From Labilithrix sp. (GTDB taxonomy: Bacteria > Myxococcota_A > Polyangia > Polyangiales > Polyangiaceae): DNA of 64,000 nt. The DNA lies in the NCBI GenBank assembly GCA_019637225.1, contig JAHBWC010000019.1, positions 34,129 through 98,128 on the forward strand, in the 5' to 3' direction. Both the position numbers and the translations under genes were made by a program. The notes beneath the pieces are model-generated. The model searched no databases. It had not been told where the DNA came from and saw nothing but the letters and a program-made list of their open reading frames with translations. Every line of letters starts with the position of its first letter. Within the stretch, counting starts at the first letter, position 1. This document shows positions 1 to 7,389 of the stretch, piece after piece.

Positions 1-412
1 CGCGCGCGTCGGAGAGCTCGATCGCGCCGCGTGGCAGCTCGACGCGCACAGGCGGGCCGTCTTCACCGTCGACGAACGCGCGCCCCGACGTGAGCTTCAC
101 GGAGTCGCGCTTCAACGTGAGCTCGGCCGGCCCCTGGACGAGCCACACCGCGCCGGCGTCGCGGCGGATCCAGGTGAGGGCGCCGGCGGCCAGCGTGACC
201 TCACATCCCTCGGCGATCCGCTCGCGCGGATACGGAGCGCGCTTCCCCTCGCCGGGGGCGGCGACCGTGACGTCGCCCTTGACGGTGCGAAGCTCGCCGA
301 ACGTGTCGCCCTGCGCGAGCAGCGCCGCCGTCGGCCCGCGCTTGCAGCCCGCGAGCGCGAACGCGGACAAGAGGAACGCAAGGAGGACGCCGACGAGGGA
401 GGACACGCGCAT
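1..412 (-). CDS. FecR-like lipoprotein, partial (C-terminus beyond window edge)
   Basis: The frame opens at an ATG at 410-412 and runs off the left edge without a stop, leaving about 137 codons. The N-terminus is basic, then hydrophobic, ending in a lipobox (ALAGC) with Cys near residue 22, so the product should be a lipoprotein. The remainder alternates short beta-like segments with glycines (GDTFGEL, VKGDVTV, LAAGALTWI, VQGPAEL), which resembles a FecR domain. In FecR proteins this domain is a periplasmic sensor; in myxobacteria it is often found in stand-alone lipoproteins with no known sigma partner. No anti-sigma region is visible in the part present. The FecR assignment rests on pattern only; the lipoprotein call is firm. 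Confidence 0.7.
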   Translation of the reverse strand, partial: MRVSSLVGVLLAFLLSAFALAGCKRGPTAALLAQGDTFGELRTVKGDVTVAAPGEGKRAPYPRERIAEGCEVTLAAGALTWIRRDAGAVWLVQGPAELTLKRDSVKLTSGRAFVDGEDGPPVRVELPRGAIELSDAR

Positions 413-622
413 CTTGCTTGGCTCCGGCACGCTCCGCGATCTCGCGCAGCGCGACGGGTCCGAAGGTACGCCCAGTCGATCGCTGCGAGCAACGGGCCCG
501 GCGCCCCCTCGCGGAGCCGGGCCGCGACGGCGCCGCGACCCGCGAATCCCACGTGATCTCGCGCGCTGTGGCCTCGAAGGCCAACGGCGCGCGGTGCGCG
601 CGTTGCACGTCGTCTCCTCATC

Positions 623-994
623 GTGCTGAACCGCCGCTCGACGCTGATCGGACTCGCCACGCTCACAGTGCCTCTTCTCCACGCGCGCGATGCGCCTGCG
701 AGCCCCAGGGTCGTGGAGTCCTCCCCGGCCGACGGCGCCGTCGTCGAGAGGACGCCCGATCGCGTCGTGATCCGTTTCTCGACGGGCATCGACAGTCGCT
801 CGACGCGGATCTCGCTCGTCGGTCCGTCGGGCTCGTCGTCGCTGCTCATCGAGGGCAGCGGCGGCCCGCCCGTCCAGGAGCTCACGATCCCGGTGCCCGA
901 CCAGGGCCGCGGCGCCTACCTCGTCCGCTGGGACATCGTCGCCGGCGACGGCGACCGGATCCGCGGCAGGCTCCGCTTCCGCGTCCGCGACTGA
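623..994 (+). CDS. CopC-like domain protein lacking the usual copper ligands
   Basis: This is a 123-residue secreted protein starting at GTG 623. Residues 1-26 form an export signal containing an N-terminal Arg-Arg pair. Residues 28-123 match the small beta-sandwich of CopC (copper resistance): SSPADGAVVERTP near the start and a Y-V-R-W strand followed by a D-G turn near the end. CopC proteins bind Cu(II) with the N-terminal His of the mature chain and with the Asp and His of a DGHP-like turn. Here the mature start reads ASPRVV with no His, and the turn reads GDGDR, so the His is replaced by Asp. The fold call is good, but copper binding is doubtful. No CopD partner is adjacent. Confidence 0.75.
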   Translation: MLNRRSTLIGLATLTVPLLHARDAPASPRVVESSPADGAVVERTPDRVVIRFSTGIDSRSTRISLVGPSGSSSLLIEGSGGPPVQELTIPVPDQGRGAYLVRWDIVAGDGDRIRGRLRFRVRD

Positions 995-1097
995 CAGGTT
1001 AGGCGCTCACGACCGCCCGTCGAGACGTCGACGTCGCTGAGGCGCAACCCAGTTGCGCCGGTCCTGAACAGTCAGAAAGCGTGGCGCATACGGCGAG

Positions 1098-1171
1098 CTT
1101 CGTTGAGCCCAACGTCCGCTGCTCTCGTAAGAAGCCGAAGGCGGGAGCAGCGGACGTTGGGCTCAGCGAAG
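1098..1171. terminator. 27-bp near-perfect inverted repeat between convergent genes
   Basis: The left arm at 1098-1124 and right arm at 1145-1171 are reverse complements except for one position, with a 20-nt loop. It lies 12 nt past the stop of the minus-strand lipoprotein gene (1184-1585) and about 100 nt past the stop of the plus-strand CopC-like gene. The position fits a shared transcription terminator or mRNA 3' end, but neither side has a T-tract. The stem is much longer than usual for a terminator, so a small repetitive element is an alternative. Confidence 0.55.
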
Positions 1172-1183
1172 GTGAGCGCCGCT

Positions 1184-1585
1184 TTAGTCCGCAGCGGAGC
1201 GCGCGCGGTACTCCGGTGCGCCTTCGTAGACGAGCTTGCATCTGCCCGAGACGCAGAGGTACGCGTGCGTCGAGCAGGCCCCCACGCTGGGACAGGCGCG
1301 TTGAGGCGAGCACGTCTTCGACAGAGAGTCCTGAAGCGCCGGGAGCGCCCGACGGTTCACGACGTCGCTCGTGCAGGGAGCGGGGCAGCATCCTGGAGCG
1401 GGGACGCACTCGTCGTCCTGCGCGCAGCTCACGTCTCGGTCCGCCCGCGGAGGGCGAGACGTCGCAGTGGCGACCACGAGGCCCTCCGCCGCGTCCGAGG
1501 TCGACGTCACGAGGCCGTCGGTCTTCTTCTCGCATCCGAGCAGAACGAGGACCGTGACGAGGAGCGCCGCCGATCGAGGGAGCAT
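1184..1585 (-). CDS. Cys-rich lipoprotein, function unknown
   Basis: This 133-residue protein has a signal (LLVTVLVLLGC) with lipobox Cys near residue 18, predicting an outer- or inner-membrane lipoprotein. The mature part contains about ten Cys residues in short spacing (SCAQDDEC, CCPAPC, CSPQRAC, CSTHAYLC), ending with CVSGRCKLVYEG. Such Cys-rich lipoproteins of unknown role are common in Polyangiales. I do not recognise a named family. It converges on the CopC-like gene, separated by the strong inverted repeat at 1098-1171. The disulfide-rich pattern suggests an extracytoplasmic folded domain; nothing in the context points to a function. Confidence 0.8.
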   Translation of the reverse strand: MLPRSAALLVTVLVLLGCEKKTDGLVTSTSDAAEGLVVATATSRPPRADRDVSCAQDDECVPAPGCCPAPCTSDVVNRRALPALQDSLSKTCSPQRACPSVGACSTHAYLCVSGRCKLVYEGAPEYRARSAAD

Positions 1586-1621
1586 GACTCACTCTACCGT
1601 GAGTCCGAGCTCACATGAGCG

Positions 1622-2983
1622 TCACGTGCGAGACGACGCTCGCGGCGCGCGCAGCCAGTAGCTCGCCGCCAGCGAGGCGATGAGGAGCACGAATCCGAGC
1701 GCGACCGACGCGCCGCCCCACTCGAGCGACGTGCGCGGCGCGGGGATGAGGCGCGCCTGGATGACGAAGTGCACCCACGCGGCGGCGAAGGGCGCGATCG
1801 CGAGGCGCGCGCGGAGCCTCCACGCGGCGAGCGCGACGACGATCGTGACGACGACGTCGAGCGGCACCACGTGCATCGGCCAGGGTCCGCCCGTCCAGCG
1901 GAGCGTCCAGATCGCGAGGTAGAACGCGAAGGCCGCGCCCGTGATCAGTCGCAGCGAAGCCGGGCGCGTGTCGACACTGATGCGCTCCCACTCCGGGGCG
2001 ACCGGCGCCGGCCCCTCGTCGCCGGCGAACGTGCGGTACGGCGGGACGGTCGCGCGCGGCCTCGCCACGAGGACCTCGCCGATCGATCGGCGGACGTCGC
2101 GCGCCCGTACGGCGAGCGTGACGGCGGCGACGAGCGCGACGGCCGAGAACGAGCCTGGCAGCGTCGCCCCGACGAGGAGCAGCGTCGCGAAGACGACGCA
2201 CCACGTGCCCTTTTCGCTCTGCACCCAGCGCGTGGCGAGCACGAGCGCGACGCACGCGAGCGCCGGGAGGCTCAGCGCGTACTCCGTCGACCAGAACAGG
2301 ACGTGGAGACCGAGGAGGAGCGCCGAGAGGAGCCAGGAAGCGCGGACGGCGCGCCGGAGCACGGTCTGGCCCCACGCGTCGAGGTCCGAGAGGCTCGTGA
2401 CCGAGCCCGCGCGATGAAGCGACGTGAGCGCGGCGAGCCAGACGCCGACGAGCGCCGTCGCGTAGCGCGGGTCCATCTGATGGAGCACGTGCGGAAGGAG
2501 CGTCAGACCGACGCCGCCGATCGTCGCGACAACGATCGCCGATCGCGCGAGGCGGAGCTTCATCGCCCACGCGAGCGCGTACATCTTTGCGACGAAGAGC
2601 GCGAGCCACCCGGCCGCGGCCCACGCGCCGACCGAGCCGAGGTTCGTGCACGCCTCGGTGTGGAGGGTGAGGTCGCACTGGTAGAGCACCGTCAGGAGCG
2701 CGAGCATCACCGCCGGCCTGCGTTGCCCGATGCGCGTGAGGAGGGCCGCGCCGCCGATCAGCGCGAGCGCGTAGAGCTCGGCGATCCCCGCGACGCCGAT
2801 GAGGCCGTAGAGGCTGCCCTCCCGCGCCAGACCGCGCGAGGTCAGGATCATCCCGCCGAGGACGAGCGTAGCGCTGAGCAGGTAGAGCGGGTTGTACTCG
2901 ACGAGCCAGCGGTGGAGCAGCCGTCGGCCGTAGCTCGCCGCGGGCGAAGCCGGGCTCTCGTCGTTCGCGATCGTGGGGTGCAT
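1622..2983 (-). CDS. Polytopic membrane protein, function unknown
   Basis: The 453-residue product is mostly hydrophobic, with at least ten likely transmembrane segments (for example YLLSATLVLGGMIL, ALALIGGAALL, ASWLLSALLLGLHVLF, AVALVAAVTLAV, VTIVVALAAW and a C-terminal ALGFVLLIASLAASYW). The N-terminal 25 residues and a loop near residues 300-330, which is rich in Pro and Glu, are hydrophilic. I recognise no catalytic motif. The start is the ATG at 2983; the gene ends about 36 nt from the stop side of the Cys-rich lipoprotein on the same strand, so the two could be co-transcribed. It could be a transporter-like or enzyme-scaffold membrane protein, but no assignment is justified. Confidence 0.8.
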   Translation of the reverse strand: MHPTIANDESPASPAASYGRRLLHRWLVEYNPLYLLSATLVLGGMILTSRGLAREGSLYGLIGVAGIAELYALALIGGAALLTRIGQRRPAVMLALLTVLYQCDLTLHTEACTNLGSVGAWAAAGWLALFVAKMYALAWAMKLRLARSAIVVATIGGVGLTLLPHVLHQMDPRYATALVGVWLAALTSLHRAGSVTSLSDLDAWGQTVLRRAVRASWLLSALLLGLHVLFWSTEYALSLPALACVALVLATRWVQSEKGTWCVVFATLLLVGATLPGSFSAVALVAAVTLAVRARDVRRSIGEVLVARPRATVPPYRTFAGDEGPAPVAPEWERISVDTRPASLRLITGAAFAFYLAIWTLRWTGGPWPMHVVPLDVVVTIVVALAAWRLRARLAIAPFAAAWVHFVIQARLIPAPRTSLEWGGASVALGFVLLIASLAASYWLRAPRASSRT

Positions 2984-3152
2984 CGAACCTCCTCGAGCGA
3001 CCGCGGTGCAACGGGCGTACCGCCGCCGTGCGCGCGCGAGGGGCGAAGAAGCGTCGGGCCTTCGCGCGCGAAGCGCACGCGAGGACGGCCCGCGCGCGCC
3101 AGAGTGGCAATCGAGGCGGCCGCCTCGCTCAATCTGTCAGGCGCCCCCGGCG

Positions 3153-4481
3153 TCAGGGCGCGGTGACGCGGCCCATGAAGAGGACGAGGCCCGAGGCCTT
3201 GTCGACGATGAAGAAGAGGAACGGGTGGTCCGCCTTGAACTCCAGGGGCTTCGCCGGCGCGGCGCCGCCCGCCGCCATGGCGACCGCGGTCGCGGCCGCC
3301 GCCTCGGTGCCCTTCTCGTCGAGCTTGACGAACGCCTTGTGGAAGACGTCGTCGATGTTGAGCCGCTCGTCCGGATCCTTGGGGTCGGCGATCTTCGTGA
3401 AGTCGGCCCTCTTGCGCTCGAACGCGAGCGGCATGCCGAGCGCGGAGAGCTCCTTCGCGAGCGAGAGCGGCGCCGCGGGGTTCACCTCGAAGCGCGGGAG
3501 CGCGACGTGCACGTTCTCCGTCGCGAGGCGGCGCGTCCAGCCGTCGAGCGTCGCGTTCGACAGCGACGCCTCGAGCGCAGCGAGCCCGTCGACGCGATCC
3601 GGGAGCGCGACGAGGAGCGACGCCGCCCCGCCCTTGTAGGGCAGCTCGAGCACCTTCACGCCGTCGGCCTGCGCCAGGCGGACATGGGCGACCTGGTGCA
3701 TCGTAGGCACCGGCTTGCTCGACGTCGGCGTCGTCATGAAGGGCTCGTCCCGCGTCCGCTTCGCCTCGAACGGCGACTGCCACGCGCCGAGGAAGTAGAT
3801 CGCGTTCACGAGGACGAGGCGCGTGAGCGGCTTGAGCGACTTCTCCGGGAGGAGATCCTTGATGCGCTGCTCCGTCCGCTCCTCGACCCAGGCGTTGATC
3901 CGCGCGCGCGACGGCTCGGCCGCCGTCTTGAAGTCGACCGCCTCGAGCGGCGCGCCGAACGCCGCGCGCACCTCGTCGAGGTACGGCGGCTCGAACGTGT
4001 AGGTCTTCTCGCCGAAGAGCTGGTTCGCGATCCGGAGCGTCATCGGACGCGACGGCTCCGCGAGCGCCCTCGCGAGCCTGCCCCACGAAGCCATCCACGC
4101 GCCGGCGTCGTCCTCGGCGTGGAGCACGCGCTTCATCTGCGCGGCCGTCTCGCCCTTCGCGCCGCCGTAGGTCATCGCGAGCGCCACGGAGATGCTCGCC
4201 GGCGACATCGCGAGGTTGCCCGCGCCGGCCGCCTCCGAGGCGCGCGCGCGCGACCAGAGATCGAACCCGAGCGCGTTCGCGGAGGTCGCGAGGCGCTTCA
4301 TCTCGGCAGGAGGCATCGAGGTCACCGGCGTGTCCTCCGCGGACGCGTTCGTGGTCGGGGTGGGGCTGGCCTCGCGGTCGGACGCCGAAGCCGCGGGCGG
4401 CGAGTTCGTCGCCGGCTTTGGCCCCTTGTCGCAGGCGAGGGCGAGGAGACCGAGGAGCGTGAACGCGAAGGCCGTGCGCAT
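3153..4481 (-). CDS. Lipoprotein serpin (serine protease inhibitor family I4)
   Basis: The start is the ATG at 4479-4481, giving 442 residues. Residues 1-17 form a lipoprotein signal (LLGLLALAC), followed by a Ser/Thr/Pro linker to about residue 60 and a full serpin domain. Family landmarks include NLAMSPASISVALAMTYGGA, the strand LVNAIYFLGAWQ, and the C-terminal HPFLFFIVDKASGLVLFMGR. The hinge near residues 388-400 reads DEKGTEAAAAT, matching the Ala-rich hinge of inhibitory serpins, so loop insertion and protease trapping are expected. The loop after it is rich in Ala and Gly with one Met, pointing to a protease that accepts small residues; the exact P1 cannot be fixed because the loop is about three residues longer than in alpha-1-antitrypsin. 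Bacterial serpins anchored as lipoproteins probably protect the cell surface. Confidence 0.95.
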   Translation of the reverse strand: MRTAFAFTLLGLLALACDKGPKPATNSPPAASASDREASPTPTTNASAEDTPVTSMPPAEMKRLATSANALGFDLWSRARASEAAGAGNLAMSPASISVALAMTYGGAKGETAAQMKRVLHAEDDAGAWMASWGRLARALAEPSRPMTLRIANQLFGEKTYTFEPPYLDEVRAAFGAPLEAVDFKTAAEPSRARINAWVEERTEQRIKDLLPEKSLKPLTRLVLVNAIYFLGAWQSPFEAKRTRDEPFMTTPTSSKPVPTMHQVAHVRLAQADGVKVLELPYKGGAASLLVALPDRVDGLAALEASLSNATLDGWTRRLATENVHVALPRFEVNPAAPLSLAKELSALGMPLAFERKRADFTKIADPKDPDERLNIDDVFHKAFVKLDEKGTEAAAATAVAMAAGGAAPAKPLEFKADHPFLFFIVDKASGLVLFMGRVTAP

Positions 4482-4512
4482 CGCGCTCAGTCTAGACGAC
4501 CCAAATGACCGA

Positions 4513-4607
4513 GCATGATTCGGAATCATGCTTGGCCCATTTGGCTTCTTGTCATCACGGGGCGGCACGCGCCGCCCCGCCCCGGAAAAGCGCGGTTTTC
4601 CGGGGTC
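4513..4607. repeat. Three consecutive perfect hairpins
   Basis: Three perfect inverted repeats follow one another. The first, 4513-4533, is AGCATGATT and its complement around CGG. The second, 4561-4580, is GGGGCGGC and complement around ACGC. The third, 4582-4607, is CCCCGGAAAA and complement around GCGCGG. They lie between two minus-strand genes: downstream of the lipoprotein gene at 4669-5088 and upstream of the serpin start. Termination of the first gene is the simplest role; a REP-like intergenic element is the alternative. Confidence 0.6.
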
Positions 4608-4668
4608 CCCACCCCACGCGGCGCTCGCTTCGCGAGCTGGATTTTGATCGCGCTTCGCGCTCGCTGAT

Positions 4669-5088
4669 TTAGCCCTTCGACGCGTCGTCGGCGGACGGGC
4701 TGCAGCTCGGCGACTCGGGGAAGGTCTTCTCCGCGTCGGCGCGCGCGATCTCGCACGCCATCGTGCAGCTCTCCGGCGTGTCGCTCGACCAGCACGAGCC
4801 CTCGGGGCCGTAGACCGCCAAGGCCGCGTCGTAAGCCTCGGGAGTCGCCTCGGCGACGCACGCGAGGTAGGCGACGCACGCGGCGCTCTGCGCCACGGGG
4901 CGGCGGGGCGCGTCGTCGTCGCCGGCCCCGTCCGACGTCCCGCTCCGCCGGTTCGCCTCCGGATCGCTCGGCTCCGTGGCGTCGTCGCTCTCGCGCGTCT
5001 CGCTCGGCGCGGGATCGGCCTCGCTGGAGCAGCCGACGACGAGACCCGAGGACACGAAGAGCGAAGCGAGGAGGGCGCGGGCGAACAT
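4669..5088 (-). CDS. Lipoprotein with C-terminal Cys-containing domain, unknown function
   Basis: This 139-residue protein has a lipobox signal (SSGLVVGCSS, Cys near 20), then an acidic Ser/Glu/Asp-rich linker to about residue 68. It ends in a compact helical-looking domain with six Cys (ACVAYLACVA, GSCWSSDTPESCTMACEIA). The spacing C-x5-C and C-x9-C-x3-C resembles small disulfide-stabilised domains repeated in myxobacterial lipoproteins, but I cannot name a family. It is followed downstream by the triple hairpin at 4513-4607, which separates it from the serpin gene. Confidence 0.75.
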   Translation of the reverse strand: MFARALLASLFVSSGLVVGCSSEADPAPSETRESDDATEPSDPEANRRSGTSDGAGDDDAPRRPVAQSAACVAYLACVAEATPEAYDAALAVYGPEGSCWSSDTPESCTMACEIARADAEKTFPESPSCSPSADDASKG

Positions 5089-5432
5089 GGGAGCGCGGCT
5101 TCTACATGAAGACTCGAGTTCGTCCAGCGCTCACGCGCGAGGCCGGATCGTTTTCTCGATCGACGAGCCGATTCGAGGCGCACCGACATCGAGCGCTCCG
5201 ACCGCTCGGACTCGAGGTGCGGCCGACGAGCCGCTGTCCGGCGCCGCCGAGCGCTACCTCGGGTGAAGCGAGTGGGACGCGTCGACGTTCGGGCCTGGCG
5301 CGCCCGTCGCGAACGCGACTCCGCAGGCGCGCGCGGACGAGCTCGGCCGAACGGTCATGATTTGACCACAATCCGGTGGCCTTTCCCGGAAGGGGTCGAC
5401 CTTCCGGGCGCGCCTGGGTATGACCGCAGCGT
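5089..5432. other. 344-bp divergent intergenic region
   Basis: I see no convincing gene here. The region separates the divergently transcribed lipoprotein gene (start 5088) and the FabH-like gene (start 5433), so it should hold both promoters. The last 75 bases are locally AT-richer and contain a TTGACC hexamer at 5362-5367 that resembles a -35 element, followed by the inverted repeat at 5385-5408. Confidence 0.5.
5385..5408 (+). promoter_or_regulatory. 9-bp inverted repeat in the fabH leader, candidate operator
   Basis: The sequence is CCCGGAAGG, a 6-nt spacer, then CCTTCCGGG, a perfect 9-bp dyad centred 36 bp upstream of the FabH-like start codon. It sits where the -10 region of a promoter using the TTGACC hexamer at 5362-5367 would lie. 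It could be a repressor operator for the ketosynthase gene or an mRNA hairpin. The regulator is not identifiable from the window. Confidence 0.4.
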
Positions 5433-6485
5433 ATGGGTTTCGAGCTCATCGGCACAGGTCACTACGTCCCCGGATCCCCGGTGCCGAACGAGCGGCTCTC
5501 GAAGGTGATGGACACCTCCGACGACTGGATCTTCCAGCGCTCGGGCATCCGACAGCGGCACTTCGCCGGCGAGGGAGAGGCCGCAAGCGACTTCGCCTTC
5601 GAGGCGAGCAAGCGCGCGCTCGAGGCCGCTCGGATCTCGCCGCACGAGGTCGACTACATCATCTTCGCGACGATGACGCCCGACTACGTGTTCCCCGGCT
5701 CGGGCGCCGTGCTCGGCGCGAAGCTCGGCATCCAGGGCGTGCCCGCGCTCGACATCCGCCAGCAGTGCGCGGCGATGATCTTCGCGCTCCAGCTCGTCGA
5801 CGGGCTCATCAAGGGCGGCGTCGCGAAGACGATCCTCGTGGTCGGCGCCGAGGCCCACGCGGGCTTCATGCCGTGGGAGGACTGGGACATCGTCGACGGC
5901 AAGTCCGACGCGGACGCCACGCCCGAGGCGCGCGCCCGCGCGAACGAGCATCGCGCGCTCGCCGTCCTCTTCGGCGACGGCGCCGGCGCGCTCGTCTTCC
6001 GCGCGACCGATCGCGACGCCGGCCTCGTCGCGTCGAAGGTCCACACCGACGGCCGCTTCGCCGAGACGCTCTACGTCCCCGGCGGCGGCTTCCGCACGCG
6101 ACCGTACTGGAAGGCGAAGCACTGGGACGAGCAGGCTCACATCCCACGGATGGACGGCCGCGAGCTCTTCAAGTTCGCCGTCACGAAGCTCCCCGAGACC
6201 GCGCGCGCGCTCTGCAAAGAGGCGAACGTGCCGCTCGATCAGATCGACTGGTTCCTCGCGCACCAGGCGAACTACCGCATCAACAAGTACGTGCGCGAGC
6301 ACCTCGGCGTCCCCGAGGAGAAGATGCCGATGAACATCGATCGCTTCGGCAACACCAGCGCCGGCACGATCCCGATCCTCGTCGACGAGTGCACGCGCGC
6401 CGGCAAGCTCAAGAAGGGCGAGCTCAACATGCTGCTCGCCCTCGGCGCGGGCATCCACTGGGGCTGCGCGCTGGTGCGCTGGTGA
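5433..6485 (+). CDS. fabH: 3-oxoacyl-ACP synthase III family ketosynthase (FabH-like)
   Basis: The 350-residue protein belongs to the FabH family, which condenses acyl-CoA with malonyl-ACP to start fatty acid synthesis. The catalytic triad is complete: Cys112 in DIRQQCAAM, His277 in LAHQAN and Asn307 in GNTSAG. The conserved TSDDWI near the N-terminus, GDGAGALVF and the C-terminal GLGAGIHWG-like GAGIHWGCAL are present. An insertion-like stretch near residues 145-170 (PWEDWDIVDGKSDAD) is longer than in E. coli FabH. The gene stands alone with no acpP, fabD or fabG next to it, so it may make starter units for branched or specialised lipids rather than being the only housekeeping FabH. Start is the ATG at 5433. 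Confidence 0.92.
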   Translation: MGFELIGTGHYVPGSPVPNERLSKVMDTSDDWIFQRSGIRQRHFAGEGEAASDFAFEASKRALEAARISPHEVDYIIFATMTPDYVFPGSGAVLGAKLGIQGVPALDIRQQCAAMIFALQLVDGLIKGGVAKTILVVGAEAHAGFMPWEDWDIVDGKSDADATPEARARANEHRALAVLFGDGAGALVFRATDRDAGLVASKVHTDGRFAETLYVPGGGFRTRPYWKAKHWDEQAHIPRMDGRELFKFAVTKLPETARALCKEANVPLDQIDWFLAHQANYRINKYVREHLGVPEEKMPMNIDRFGNTSAGTIPILVDECTRAGKLKKGELNMLLALGAGIHWGCALVRW

Positions 6486-6573
6486 TCCAGCGCCGCGTGC
6501 GCTGACGGTTCGCGCGGACGACGGCGGCGCAGCATGCGCGAGCGAGGGCTCGGCTCCGTGCTACCTTGTGGGC

Positions 6574-7266
6574 ATGGTCTCGCTTCGAAGCGCCCTGTCG
6601 CGTGTCCTCGTCCTCGCTGCTCTCGGTCTGCCCGCGGCCGGCGTCCTGGTCCCGAGTGACGCGGCCGCATCGGTGTCGATCGCCGTCGGATTCGACGTGC
6701 TCGTCAAGGACGCCGACGCCGTCGCCGTGATCACGCCCGGCGAGCACACCTCGGTCTGGGAGGACGGCCGGATCTACACGTACACGAAGGTGCACGTCGA
6801 TCGGGGCGTCGCGGGCGACGTCGGCGCGGGCGCCGACGGCTGGGTCCGGACCATGGGCGGCGTCGTCGGCAAGGTCGGTCAGCTCGTCGACGGCGAGCCC
6901 GTCTTCGTCAAGGACAAGGCATCGCTCGTCTTCATGCGCAAGTTCAAGGCGGGCGGCGTCTACGAGGTGTCGGCGCGCGCCCAGGGCCAGTACCCGGTGA
7001 CGATCGACGAGGCGACGAAGCAGAAGCGCCTCCTCCGGTCGACGGCGGTGGGCATGCTCCTCCCGCCGAAGGCTCCTCAGCCCGCCACCCAAGCGCCGCC
7101 GGTCTCCGGCTCGGTCCAGCCGCAGAGCGGGAGCGGACCGCTGACCGACGCCGCGAAGATCCGCCTCGCGCAGGACGTCATGCACGACAAGCCGCTCGAC
7201 GAGGTCGCCCGCGAGATCGCGACCGCGTGGAAGCGCCTGCACCCGGTCGACGCGAAGACCAAGTAG
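6574..7266 (+). CDS. Secreted protein of unknown function
   Basis: The ATG at 6574 begins a signal peptide (VLVLAALGLPAAGVLVPSDAAA) and is preferred over the GTG at 6568. The 230-residue product has a mixed beta region (GFDVLVKDADAVAVITP, YTYTKVHVDRGVAGD, VFVKDKASLVFMRKFK) containing a GGVVGKVGQLVDGEPVF segment, then a Pro/Gln-rich linker near residues 165-185 and a C-terminal helix. The core resembles proteins that describe a surface-exposed beta domain often found next to Polyangiales lipoproteins. No catalytic motif is seen. A stand-alone transcript is likely, with a 123-bp gap to the RNase D gene. Confidence 0.75.
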   Translation: MVSLRSALSRVLVLAALGLPAAGVLVPSDAAASVSIAVGFDVLVKDADAVAVITPGEHTSVWEDGRIYTYTKVHVDRGVAGDVGAGADGWVRTMGGVVGKVGQLVDGEPVFVKDKASLVFMRKFKAGGVYEVSARAQGQYPVTIDEATKQKRLLRSTAVGMLLPPKAPQPATQAPPVSGSVQPQSGSGPLTDAAKIRLAQDVMHDKPLDEVAREIATAWKRLHPVDAKTK

Positions 7267-7389
7267 CGAACGGACGCGCGCCGCCCGGCGCGCAGATCGA
7301 GGCGTCGCCCTCGCGCGCCGCGCTCTTGCACGCTCGGGCGAGAGCCACAGCGTGCGCAAGAACGCGAGCAATCTGGTAGACGAGACGTC

